A DNA stretch of 20,546 bases, from assembly GCA_026393955.1 (NCBI GenBank), contig JAPKZE010000250.1:1-20546 (forward strand). Reading direction: 5' to 3'. A program made the position numbers and the translations under genes. Below, piece after piece: positions 14,150-20,546 of this stretch. Source of the DNA: Candidatus Aminicenantota bacterium. Lineage in GTDB: Bacteria > Acidobacteriota > Aminicenantia > Aminicenantales > Saccharicenantaceae. The number at the start of each line of letters is the position of its first letter. Position 1 is the stretch's first letter. The notes below the pieces were generated by a model. The model was not told the DNA's origin. It did no database searches and was given only the letters and a program-made list of their open reading frames with translations.

Positions 14150-16468
14150 ATGAGCCACACGCCGTCCCGCAGGATCCGTCCTCGAGCGTTCGTCGCCGCC
14201 GGCCTTCTCGCTCTCCTCCTGGCCCCGGCCCTGCGGGCCGCGCCCCGCGGCCGCTACCTGGCCTACGCCAGGGCCTCCGCGGACTGGACCTTCGCCCACA
14301 AAGACGAGATCCTGGCCCAATGGCGGAAAACCTTCGATCCGCTCAACGTCTTCGGCTACCGGGCGCCGGGCGGCCTTCTCGAAATGGCGGTGATCTACGC
14401 CTATCTCTTCGAGACGGAAAAGAAGCCCGAATATGCGGCCCGGGCCCGGGAGGTCCTCCTGACCTACGGGGATTACCGGTCCGCCTATCCCGAATCGTCG
14501 ATCAAGCTCCGGTCCGACTATGCGGACGGCGTGCCGGCGCTGCCGGATTTCTTCACGATCATGCGCTATATCCGGGCCTTCGACACCTTGAGGCGCCTCG
14601 GCCGCCTCTCCCCCGCCGACCAGCGGACGGCCGCCGATCTGATCGCCGGCAGCATGCGCTACCTCCTCCGGACAGCCGAATGGGGTCCCATGAACCGTTC
14701 GGCCCTCCGGGCCGAGTCGCTGGCCTGGGCGGTCCGGGCCCTGCCGGCCCATCCGGACGCCCCGACCTGGGACATGCAGCGCCGGGCCCTCGGCGACGAC
14801 AACTGGGGGAACTGGCAGATCGAGGACGCCACCATCTACAACGGCGTCTGGCTCTACTCCCTGCTCGGGTACGCGGACGCCCTGAACGGGATCCGGGACC
14901 TCTTCGCAACACCCGAGATGTCTTATTACGCCCGCTACTACCTCAACCTGGTCTGTCCGGCCGGGGTCGTCCCCGACCTCGGCGACGCCCATTGGACCTC
15001 GAACTGGACCCATTTCCTGGTCTACTTCGAAGCGGCCGCGGCCGCCCTCCGGGACCCCGGCCTCAAGTGGGCGGCGGAGACGATGGCGGCCAAGTTCGTC
15101 GATCTGACCAAGCCGACGAGCGTCGGGCTCGGGGTCATGCTCCTCGACGCCTACCGCTGGGGCACCGACGAGGTCAAGGCCGCGGCGCCGACCGGCCTGT
15201 CCATGGAGGTCATGGAGGACGTTCAGGGCAAGAAGATCGTCTTCCGCAACGGCTGGTCGCCCCTTTCAAGCTATCTCCTGCTCAACTACAGGGACGAGGG
15301 CGACGGCGGCCTGAATTTCCGCGACTACCTGCGGGACACCATCCCGGTCGAGGAAGAGAAGATGACCCACGGCCACGCCGACGAGAACAGCCTCGTCCTG
15401 CTGATGTCGGGCGGCTCGGTCCTTCTCCACGACGGCGGCTACCGCGACTACATGCCGTCGGGGCCCTACGGCGCCTACCGCCAGGACTACTTCCACAACC
15501 GCCTCTGCGTCCGGCCCGAAAAGATCTTCTGGGGGCAGAAGGACGGTGAAGCCCGCTATAGCGTCCGCGAGTCCGTCCCCGGCCAGACGCTCCTCGAGTT
15601 CATGCGCAACGCCGGCTCCTACAGGCCGGTCCGGACGAAGAAGGTCGACTTCCTGACCTTCGACGATTTCGATTACAGCCGGACCCGCGTCGTCGACGAC
15701 GGCTGGGGCTATCAGTCCGACCGCGTCGTCGTCTACGTCAAGGACCCCGAGTGCTACGTCGTCTTCGACATCTTCAAGGCGCTTCGCGAAGACTACTTCA
15801 CGCTGGGCGCCCTCTGGCACACCCGCCAGATCTTCGACCGGGGCGACCACTGGTACGACACCGGTTACGACCGGATCCAGACGGCCGTCCTGCCCCAGGA
15901 CAAGCGGCTGCTCATCCTTTTCCCGTCGGCGGAGCCTCGGATGGAGGGCGTCGAGGCGGAGAAGCGCCATTACCAGGACGAGTGGCTCATCCACCAGTCC
16001 TGGGCCCAGCATTTCGAGCTCGGCGAGACCTGCGCCTTCGTGACCGTCCTCGTGCCGCACGGCGCGTCGGACGACCCCAAGGGCTGGCTCGGCCGGGTGA
16101 CCGTCGCACCGGCCGAACCGGCCCGCGGGGCGATCGGCGTGGTGATCAAGGACGGTGACCGGGACCTCGTGATCGGGGTCAAGACCGATCTGCGGCGGGA
16201 CATGAGCCGCGATTTCCGTCGGCCACGCTACACTTATGAAGCGGGACGGATCAAGGTCGGGGGCCTCGAAACGGACGGCGACTTCGCCTTCGTCTCCGTC
16301 CGCAGCGACGGCCTCGATTACACCGTCGTCAACCTGACCAAGGCCGTCTTCGACGGCCGGACGCTCGTCCAGGCCGGCGAGGGGAACTACGGACTGGGCT
16401 ACGACGGCCAGGCCGACCGCGGCGGGGTCGGGAAGATGAGGTACTGGCGGGACAAAGCGGCCCGGTAG
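14150..16468 (+). CDS. Secreted heparinase II/III-like polysaccharide lyase
   Basis: The ATG at 14150 has AGGAG seven bases upstream and gives 772 residues; an in-frame ATG at 14084 lacks an RBS and would mask the signal peptide (about 1-30, ending LRAAP). Residues about 30-330 are helical with aromatic-rich segments (DDNWGNWQIEDATIYN), matching the alpha/alpha toroid of lyases such as PL8, 12, 15, 17 and 21. Next comes the signature beta-sandwich start: THGHADENSLVLL at 406-418 with His407 and His409, followed by GGSVLLHDGGYRDY. The rest is beta-rich to the C-terminus. Family members cleave uronic-acid-containing glycans by beta-elimination; the substrate here is unknown. No sulfatase, glycoside hydrolase or SusCD pair is adjacent. 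Its stop is six bases from the stop of the convergent gene. Confidence 0.8.
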   Translation: MSHTPSRRIRPRAFVAAGLLALLLAPALRAAPRGRYLAYARASADWTFAHKDEILAQWRKTFDPLNVFGYRAPGGLLEMAVIYAYLFETEKKPEYAARAREVLLTYGDYRSAYPESSIKLRSDYADGVPALPDFFTIMRYIRAFDTLRRLGRLSPADQRTAADLIAGSMRYLLRTAEWGPMNRSALRAESLAWAVRALPAHPDAPTWDMQRRALGDDNWGNWQIEDATIYNGVWLYSLLGYADALNGIRDLFATPEMSYYARYYLNLVCPAGVVPDLGDAHWTSNWTHFLVYFEAAAAALRDPGLKWAAETMAAKFVDLTKPTSVGLGVMLLDAYRWGTDEVKAAAPTGLSMEVMEDVQGKKIVFRNGWSPLSSYLLLNYRDEGDGGLNFRDYLRDTIPVEEEKMTHGHADENSLVLLMSGGSVLLHDGGYRDYMPSGPYGAYRQDYFHNRLCVRPEKIFWGQKDGEARYSVRESVPGQTLLEFMRNAGSYRPVRTKKVDFLTFDDFDYSRTRVVDDGWGYQSDRVVVYVKDPECYVVFDIFKALREDYFTLGALWHTRQIFDRGDHWYDTGYDRIQTAVLPQDKRLLILFPSAEPRMEGVEAEKRHYQDEWLIHQSWAQHFELGETCAFVTVLVPHGASDDPKGWLGRVTVAPAEPARGAIGVVIKDGDRDLVIGVKTDLRRDMSRDFRRPRYTYEAGRIKVGGLETDGDFAFVSVRSDGLDYTVVNLTKAVFDGRTLVQAGEGNYGLGYDGQADRGGVGKMRYWRDKAAR

Positions 16469-16474
16469 CCGGGG

Positions 16475-16996
16475 TCAGACGGGCAGACCCTGCTGTTTGC
16501 GCTGGGCCTTCTGCTGGAGCTCCTGGCCGGCGTGGACCAGTCCGGCCAGCCGGTCGATGACCATGCGAACCTTGATGTTCTCGAGCTTCCTTTTCCCCGA
16601 CCGCTGGGTCTCGAAGTTGGCGCTGAGGTAGGTCCCGATGTCCTCCGGCCCCATGATCGTCTTGAGGAACTCATCGCCCGCGAGCTCGCGGAGCAGATCC
16701 TCCTCGGTCTGGCCCTGGACGACGATCTTGTTCTTGATCAGGGCCTCGGCGCGCCAGGCTTCGAAGTCCTTGGCCGCGTAAATGGGGATCGGCCCGAGGA
16801 GCTTCTTGGCGTCCTGGAGGGTCTGGTCGTAATAGGCTTTGCCTTCCTTGAGAAGGTTCCTGGCCTTGTAATATTCGGGAGACGTGGACGCGACGTGCGC
16901 CTCGAGGAATCCCTGGAAGGTCCGATAGGCTTCCGAGAGCACGGCGAAGGCGCGCGACGCCCGGATGTAGATCTCGCGTTCGATCTGGACCTGCAT
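16475..16996 (-). CDS. Helical protein of unknown function, 173 residues
   Basis: I do not recognise this gene. The frame is open much further upstream but overlaps the beta-lactamase-like gene there. The ATG at 16996 follows a promoter in the intergenic gap and a modest AGGG. The product has no signal peptide, so it is probably cytoplasmic. It is strongly helical and charged, with YIRASRAFAVLSEAYRTF near the N-terminus, a central alpha/beta-looking stretch (LLGPIPIYAAKDFEAW), and a C-terminal Gln/Lys-rich helix (HAGQELQQKAQRKQQ) that may form a coiled coil. The codon choice matches its neighbours. Its own promoter suggests that it can be expressed apart from the four exported or tRNA-related genes upstream. 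Confidence 0.65.
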   Translation of the reverse strand: MQVQIEREIYIRASRAFAVLSEAYRTFQGFLEAHVASTSPEYYKARNLLKEGKAYYDQTLQDAKKLLGPIPIYAAKDFEAWRAEALIKNKIVVQGQTEEDLLRELAGDEFLKTIMGPEDIGTYLSANFETQRSGKRKLENIKVRMVIDRLAGLVHAGQELQQKAQRKQQGLPV

Positions 16997-17015
16997 GTCC
17001 CTGAACCTGCCTGGA

Positions 17016-17044
17016 ACGTTAGCACGGGCCCCGGCCGAAGTCAA
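17016..17044 (-). promoter_or_regulatory. Promoter of the 173-residue helical protein gene
   Basis: TTGACT (17044-17039) and TAACGT (17021-17016) are separated by 17 bases, with TGC before the -10 giving an extended -10. The -35 starts just after the stop codon of the beta-lactamase-like gene. The predicted start is about 13 bases before the ATG at 16996. Confidence 0.55.
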
Positions 17045-17049
17045 AGCCT

Positions 17050-18255
17050 TTATTTGGCCAGGACGGCCGCGGCGACGACATTGGCCACCTTGCTCCTCAG
17101 GCCGATAATGTCCCCCTTGTCGTCCGGATGGACGCGGTTGGTCAGGAAGACGACCGCGGTCTGGGTCTCCGGGTCGATCCAGATCGAGGTCCCGGTGTAG
17201 CCGGAGTGGCCGTAGGACCGCGGCCCGAAGAGATCCCCGCGCACGGTGGCGTAGTCCGTGTCGATGTCCCATCCCAGACCCCGGCCGGCCGCTCCGACCC
17301 GGGGATAGATCTCGGTCATGCGATCGACGGTCAGCGGGGCGAGGACACGGACGCCGTTGAGCTCGCCTCGGTTGAGCAGCATCTGGGCGAAGAGGGCCAG
17401 GTCGTCGGCCGTCGAGAACAGGCCGGCATTGCCCGAAACCCCGCCCTGGAGACGGGCCAGGGGATCGTGGACGACCCCGCGGAGGGGCGTTCCGTCGACG
17501 ACCTCCGTCGGCACGCATTGGTCGACGAACTCCGCCGCAGGCCGGTAGAAGGTCCGGGTCATGCCCAGGGGCTTGAAGATCGCCTCGGCGGCGAATTGGT
17601 CGACGGTCTGGCCCGAGACCTTGTGGACGATGTGGGCCAGGGTGATGTAATTGAGGCAGCTGTAGACGAACTCCGAGCCGACGGGCCGCTCCTTGGGGAT
17701 CCCGGCGATGAGCCCGACCAGATCGGCGGTAGAGCAGGGGTCGCCGAGCTTTATGGCCGCTTCCTTGGCGTCCGTGTAGGGCGGCAGACCCGACGTGTGC
17801 GTCAGAAGATGGTACAGCCGGGCCTCTTCGCCCGCGATCCCCTTCTCGCCGTACCAGGTCGAGAACTCCGGAACGTAGAGGCGGACCCGGTCCCAAAGCC
17901 GGATCGCGCCGCGCTCGACCAGGATCATGACCGACGTCGCCGTGGCCACCGGCTTGGTGACGGACGCGAGATCGAAGATCATGTCGGCTGTGAGAGGCCG
18001 CGGTCCGGGCACGGTCTGGGCGAGACCGAAGGTTTTCCGGTAAACGACCTTGCCCTTATGAGCGACGAGCAGGACGGCCCCGGGAAAGTCCTTGCGAGCC
18101 ACCGCCTCGCCGACGATCTTGTCGAGGGCGGCCAGCCGCGCGGAGGACATGCCCACGCTTTCCGGCTTGGCGGCCGGCAGGCTCGCCCCCATTAAACGGA
18201 CGGCCCCTACCAAGGCGAGGCCCGCGAGGACCGCCGCACTCATGCGCTTGCGCAT
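17050..18255 (-). CDS. Exported class-C-beta-lactamase/esterase-like serine hydrolase
   Basis: The ATG at 18255 with GGGAG about eight bases upstream gives 401 residues, signal peptide about 1-24. The serine beta-lactamase/penicillin-binding fold is shown by SVTK at 98-101 (nucleophile Ser98, Lys101), LTHTSGLPPYT (151-161), Tyr198 in YSCLNY for the second motif, GNAGLFSTADDLALFAQML, and GHSGYTG (His350-Ser-Gly352) as the KTG-box equivalent. Members include AmpC-like lactamases, D-aminopeptidases, esterases and peptidoglycan-modifying enzymes. The sequence looks more like the broad esterase/peptidase branch than a resistance enzyme. The third residue of the YxN motif reads Cys200. It lies 16 bases behind the CBM9-like gene, so co-transcription is likely. 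The substrate is unknown. Confidence 0.85.
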   Translation of the reverse strand: MRKRMSAAVLAGLALVGAVRLMGASLPAAKPESVGMSSARLAALDKIVGEAVARKDFPGAVLLVAHKGKVVYRKTFGLAQTVPGPRPLTADMIFDLASVTKPVATATSVMILVERGAIRLWDRVRLYVPEFSTWYGEKGIAGEEARLYHLLTHTSGLPPYTDAKEAAIKLGDPCSTADLVGLIAGIPKERPVGSEFVYSCLNYITLAHIVHKVSGQTVDQFAAEAIFKPLGMTRTFYRPAAEFVDQCVPTEVVDGTPLRGVVHDPLARLQGGVSGNAGLFSTADDLALFAQMLLNRGELNGVRVLAPLTVDRMTEIYPRVGAAGRGLGWDIDTDYATVRGDLFGPRSYGHSGYTGTSIWIDPETQTAVVFLTNRVHPDDKGDIIGLRSKVANVVAAAVLAK

Positions 18256-18271
18256 GGCATCTCTCCCTGTT

Positions 18272-19426
18272 CTACTTGGCTGCCGCCTTGGGCGGGACTT
18301 CTTTCCAGACCAGACCGTCCTGGCGGATGTGCCAGGATTCGCCGTTCTTGGCGGAATAGGCGGCCTCGAAAAGGCTCGCGGTCGTCCGCACGGCCGGCGG
18401 GTAGGACCAGCCTTTGATGCGCAGGCTCTGGTCACCCTTGAATCCCAGGGCCGCGAGGTCGGCCCCGAAGGCCGATCTTTCGGAATAGAGCGCCCGCTCG
18501 GCATAGTAGATCCGGCGCAGGGCCCACTTCACCTTTTCCTCGGCCTTCCGGTCGAACTTGTCCTGGCCGCCGCCCGGGACTTTCGCGGAGAATTGGACGT
18601 AGCCCCACATCTCGGGATAGTGGATGTTGACGACGCCCTGCGGCGTCCAGGTCCAATTGTCCTCCGGCAGGGGCTGGCCCGTGCCGGCGTCCTTGCTCTT
18701 GACATAGGCGCCGCTCTCGGCAGTCACCTGGTATTCGACACGCGAGAAATTGACCCGCCACTGGTCCCCGGGTGCCGGCCGGTCCGGCTTGCCCGGGATG
18801 CATTCCCGGAGCACGGCGAACGGCAGGGCGATCTCCGCGGTCCAGGCCTTGTCCCGGTCGGACGGATCGTTCAATGTGCCCATGATCCGGACGCCGGTCT
18901 TGAGCCCCTGGATGTCCCAAGAGTGGACGGCCGGCCCGCCGTCCCGATAGGGCTTGACCAGCAGCAGGTCCCAGACCGTATTGAGGGCGTTCATCTCCAG
19001 CTCGTAGTAAGTATGAGTGTCCCCGTCGGGATCGATGAAGACCTCGAAGTCGTTGTCCTGGAATATGATAGAATCCCGGGCGGTCAGCGTGGCCCAGATA
19101 TGGGGTTCCTCCAGATAGGCCCCTATATAAAGGTACTGATCGTCCCAGAGCATCTGGGCGCGGGTCCTGAACCGGGGCGCCGGCTTGGCCGGGCCCTCGA
19201 TATCGCCGAACACCTCGGTCCAATCGGCGTCCGCCCAGGATGGCTCGTCCAGACGGCCGTCGACCTTGATCGGACCTGCGGCCCGGCGGCAGACGTACTC
19301 GAACGGGGCGAACGCCGTCTGGGGCTCGGGGATCCGCGTCGGGGGGATGGTCGGGCCCGCCGCGGCCGCGGCCAAGAGGAAGACCCCCGTCCCGAGGAGG
19401 CTGCGGCGCAGGGTCGTCCTGTCCAT
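18272..19426 (-). CDS. Exported CBM9-like (carbohydrate-binding family 9/DOMON-like) protein
   Basis: This 384-residue protein begins with a positively charged, alanine-rich signal peptide (1-24). KVDGRLDEPSWADADW at 54-69, followed by LWDDQYLYIGAYLEEPHIWA and DNDFEVFIDPDGD, is the standard opening of CBM9-like domains. The fold extends to about residue 280 (DQWRVNFSRVEY). A C-terminal helical region (DKFDRKAEEKVKWALRRIYYAE) follows, with no catalytic domain recognised. Such domains bind glycans, or in related proteins haem; a ligand cannot be assigned. The start is weakly supported, because the only GGAG is about 13 bases upstream inside the end of the parvulin gene, but the ATG sits directly before the signal peptide. 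It is the third gene of the minus-strand cluster. Confidence 0.8.
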   Translation of the reverse strand: MDRTTLRRSLLGTGVFLLAAAAAGPTIPPTRIPEPQTAFAPFEYVCRRAAGPIKVDGRLDEPSWADADWTEVFGDIEGPAKPAPRFRTRAQMLWDDQYLYIGAYLEEPHIWATLTARDSIIFQDNDFEVFIDPDGDTHTYYELEMNALNTVWDLLLVKPYRDGGPAVHSWDIQGLKTGVRIMGTLNDPSDRDKAWTAEIALPFAVLRECIPGKPDRPAPGDQWRVNFSRVEYQVTAESGAYVKSKDAGTGQPLPEDNWTWTPQGVVNIHYPEMWGYVQFSAKVPGGGQDKFDRKAEEKVKWALRRIYYAERALYSERSAFGADLAALGFKGDQSLRIKGWSYPPAVRTTASLFEAAYSAKNGESWHIRQDGLVWKEVPPKAAAK

Positions 19427-19436
19427 GGCCGCCGGG

Positions 19437-19877
19437 TCACTCCAGCCGCTTGATGATGTGCCAGCCGAACTTGCTCGTGGCCGAATCGAAAACGGCCAGG
19501 CCGACGCCCCCGACCTCGAGGCCGAAGCTGACGTCGCCGAACGCCTGGACCATCTTCGCCCGCGAGAATTCCTTGCCGGCCGGATCGGGCGTCACGTCCC
19601 GGTTGGTCAACTTGTAGATGCCCGGGTAGGAGTCGTTGGTGTAGGACTTGACCATGGCGTCGAAATCCTCGCCGGCCTTGGCCTTCTCGAAGATCTTCAG
19701 GGCCAGCCTCTCGGCGTCGGCGTAACTGCGGGTCACTTTAGGATCGGGGACCGAGCCCTTGAAGGCGATCAGAATGTGTTGGACCGTGACCCGGTCGGGC
19801 TCGATCCTGTCTTGGACGGCGGCGAGGACGGGCAGAAACACGAGCGAAAGCAGGGCCAGGACAGCGAGCGTTCTCAT
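19437..19877 (-). CDS. Exported parvulin-type peptidyl-prolyl isomerase
   Basis: The ATG at 19877 follows AAGGAGGT with ideal spacing and yields 146 residues. The frame is open further upstream, but only over the neighbouring tRNA-editing gene. A signal peptide (1-19) precedes a single rotamase domain: VQHILIAFKG, then DAERLALKIFEKAKAGEDF, and the terminal FGWHIIKRL that closes most parvulin domains. It lacks the chaperone helices of SurA or PrsA, so it is a minimal domain. It should speed proline isomerisation during folding of exported proteins. It is 16 bases behind the tRNA-editing gene and 10 bases before the CBM9-like gene. Confidence 0.85.
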   Translation of the reverse strand: MRTLAVLALLSLVFLPVLAAVQDRIEPDRVTVQHILIAFKGSVPDPKVTRSYADAERLALKIFEKAKAGEDFDAMVKSYTNDSYPGIYKLTNRDVTPDPAGKEFSRAKMVQAFGDVSFGLEVGGVGLAVFDSATSKFGWHIIKRLE

Positions 19878-19893
19878 ATCGACCTCCTTCGAT

Positions 19894-20412
19894 TCAGAGC
19901 TCCAGCCAGCGGACGGCGTTGCCCCGCCAGGCCAGGAACCTTTCGAAATCGGCGAACGCGATCTCGAGCGTCGCCGTGTTGACGTTCGGATGGAAGCCCA
20001 GGGCGGCGCTCGACCGGAGCTCCCGGTCGCAAACGACCTGGACCGCATGGGTCTCGTCGTTGATCAGTCCGAACGGCGAGACCGATCCCGCCTCGACGCC
20101 GAGCCAGCGCTTGAGCCGCTCCGGCGAGGCGAAGCTCAGCCGATCCTCGCCGAGCTGGGCATTGAGACGCCGGAGGTCGATGCCGCGCGCGACGGGCGCG
20201 ATGACCAGATAGTGCCGGTTCCCTTTATAGTTCCGGAGGAAGAGGTTCTTGCAGTGCGTGCCCCGGAGCCCGGCCCAGTGCTTTTCGGCCTCCTCGACCG
20301 TAGCGACCGGCGGATGCTCATGGCGGACATACGGGATCGCGAGCTGGTCCAGCGCTTCGAGCACCGGGCGTTCGGTCTCAGCCACGGGCACGGTCTTCGG
20401 TCTCCTGTTCAC
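19894..20412 (-). CDS. YbaK/ProX-family prolyl-tRNA-editing (aminoacyl-tRNA deacylase) protein
   Basis: This cytoplasmic protein of 172 residues has the single-domain architecture of free-standing editing proteins related to the prolyl-tRNA synthetase insertion domain. HCKNLFLRN holds the conserved lysine (Lys55). GSVSPFGLIND (109-119) and FHPNVNTATLEI (140-151) match the ProX/PrdX pocket that hydrolyses mischarged tRNA(Pro), usually Ala-tRNA(Pro). The annotated start is GTG at 20412 without a good ribosome-binding site. A GTG at 20391, with AGGAG ten bases upstream, is an alternative that shortens the protein by seven residues. It is first in a cluster with exported proteins; no functional link to them is evident. 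Confidence 0.88.
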   Translation of the reverse strand: MNRRPKTVPVAETERPVLEALDQLAIPYVRHEHPPVATVEEAEKHWAGLRGTHCKNLFLRNYKGNRHYLVIAPVARGIDLRRLNAQLGEDRLSFASPERLKRWLGVEAGSVSPFGLINDETHAVQVVCDRELRSSAALGFHPNVNTATLEIAFADFERFLAWRGNAVRWLEL

Positions 20413-20433
20413 GTCGAGGGACGTTCAGCAGAC

Positions 20434-20463
20434 ACAATAGACCAAAGGGCTATCGAGGCGCAA
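20434..20463 (-). promoter_or_regulatory. Candidate promoter of the tRNA-editing/parvulin cluster
   Basis: TTGCGC (20463-20458) and TATTGT (20439-20434) are separated by 18 bases. Both hexamers are imperfect. The predicted start is near 20427, about 15 bases before the GTG at 20412. Confidence 0.35.
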
Positions 20464-20518
20464 GCCGCCGGCCGGCCAGGACGGTCCGACCGGGGTATCG
20501 CCGCTCCCCGGATTCGGC

Positions 20519-20524
20519 TAGAAT
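20519..20524 (+). promoter_or_regulatory. Possible -10 box for the gene at the right edge
   Basis: TAGAAT lies eight bases before an ATG at 20532. If used, the mRNA would be leaderless or nearly so. No good -35 box is visible. Confidence 0.25.
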
Positions 20525-20531
20525 GGGGGCC

Positions 20532-20546
20532 ATGAGCATCCTTTTT
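20532..20546 (+). CDS. Start of a further gene, truncated by the window edge
   Basis: Only five codons (MSILF) are visible. Support comes from the divergent position relative to the tRNA-editing gene and the -10-like TAGAAT upstream. Nothing can be said about function. Confidence 0.3.

Noticed and set aside
16461..16473. CCCGG-TAG-CCGGG hairpin with the heparinase stop codon as the loop
   Set aside because: A 5-bp stem with a 3-base loop and no T-tract is expected by chance at this GC content.
20466..20477. GC-rich palindrome in the spacer before the right-edge gene
   Set aside because: The CCGGCCGG core is short and common in GC-rich DNA. Nothing ties it to a binding site or to either promoter.

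Overview
The window is GC-rich DNA, dense with genes and dominated by GC-ending codons. Nearly every product carries a Sec-type signal peptide, a membrane anchor or an outer-membrane barrel. This points to a Gram-negative-type (diderm) bacterium that feeds on proteins and peptides. The mix of peptidase-propeller-barrel proteins, tandem C69 dipeptidases, a DUF362 protein and a DUF6599-like protein fits Acidobacteriota or Candidatus Aminicenantes. That placement is inference from gene content; no rRNA or other phylogenetic marker is present.

Layout. (1) 1-2531, minus: 3'-truncated gene for a secreted zinc peptidase (HELVH) fused to a TolB-like propeller and a C-terminal beta-barrel. (2) 2532-2773: divergent promoter region with a hairpin in the minus-strand leader. 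(3) 2774-9594, plus: tightly packed six-gene operon encoding an ion-transporter-superfamily permease, a 49-residue two-helix membrane protein, a membrane-anchored M14 (succinylglutamate desuccinylase/aspartoacylase-like) hydrolase, two paralogous C69 dipeptidases and a DUF6305-like protein. (4) 14032-9623, minus: operon of an outer-membrane barrel protein, a secreted M14 zinc carboxypeptidase, a DUF362 protein and a DUF6599-like protein. (5) 14033-14149: second divergent promoter region. (6) 14150-16468, plus: a stand-alone heparinase II/III-like polysaccharide lyase. (7) 20412-16475, minus: prolyl-tRNA-editing (YbaK/ProX) protein, exported parvulin, exported CBM9-like protein, exported class-C-beta-lactamase/esterase-like protein, and a helical protein of unknown function with its own promoter. 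(8) 20532 to the end: first codons of a further plus-strand gene.

How it may work together. The plus operon reads as an envelope unit that cleaves dipeptides and acylated or terminal amino acids with three hydrolases and imports the released acids through the permease and perhaps its small partner. The minus operon adds a carboxypeptidase and an outer-membrane protein, and the left-edge gene adds a peptidase possibly displayed on the outer membrane. Together they make a plausible protein-scavenging neighbourhood. No mobile element, CRISPR array, tRNA or rRNA was seen. Outside the two divergent regions and the 20413-20531 spacer, intergenic gaps are at most about 50 bases.
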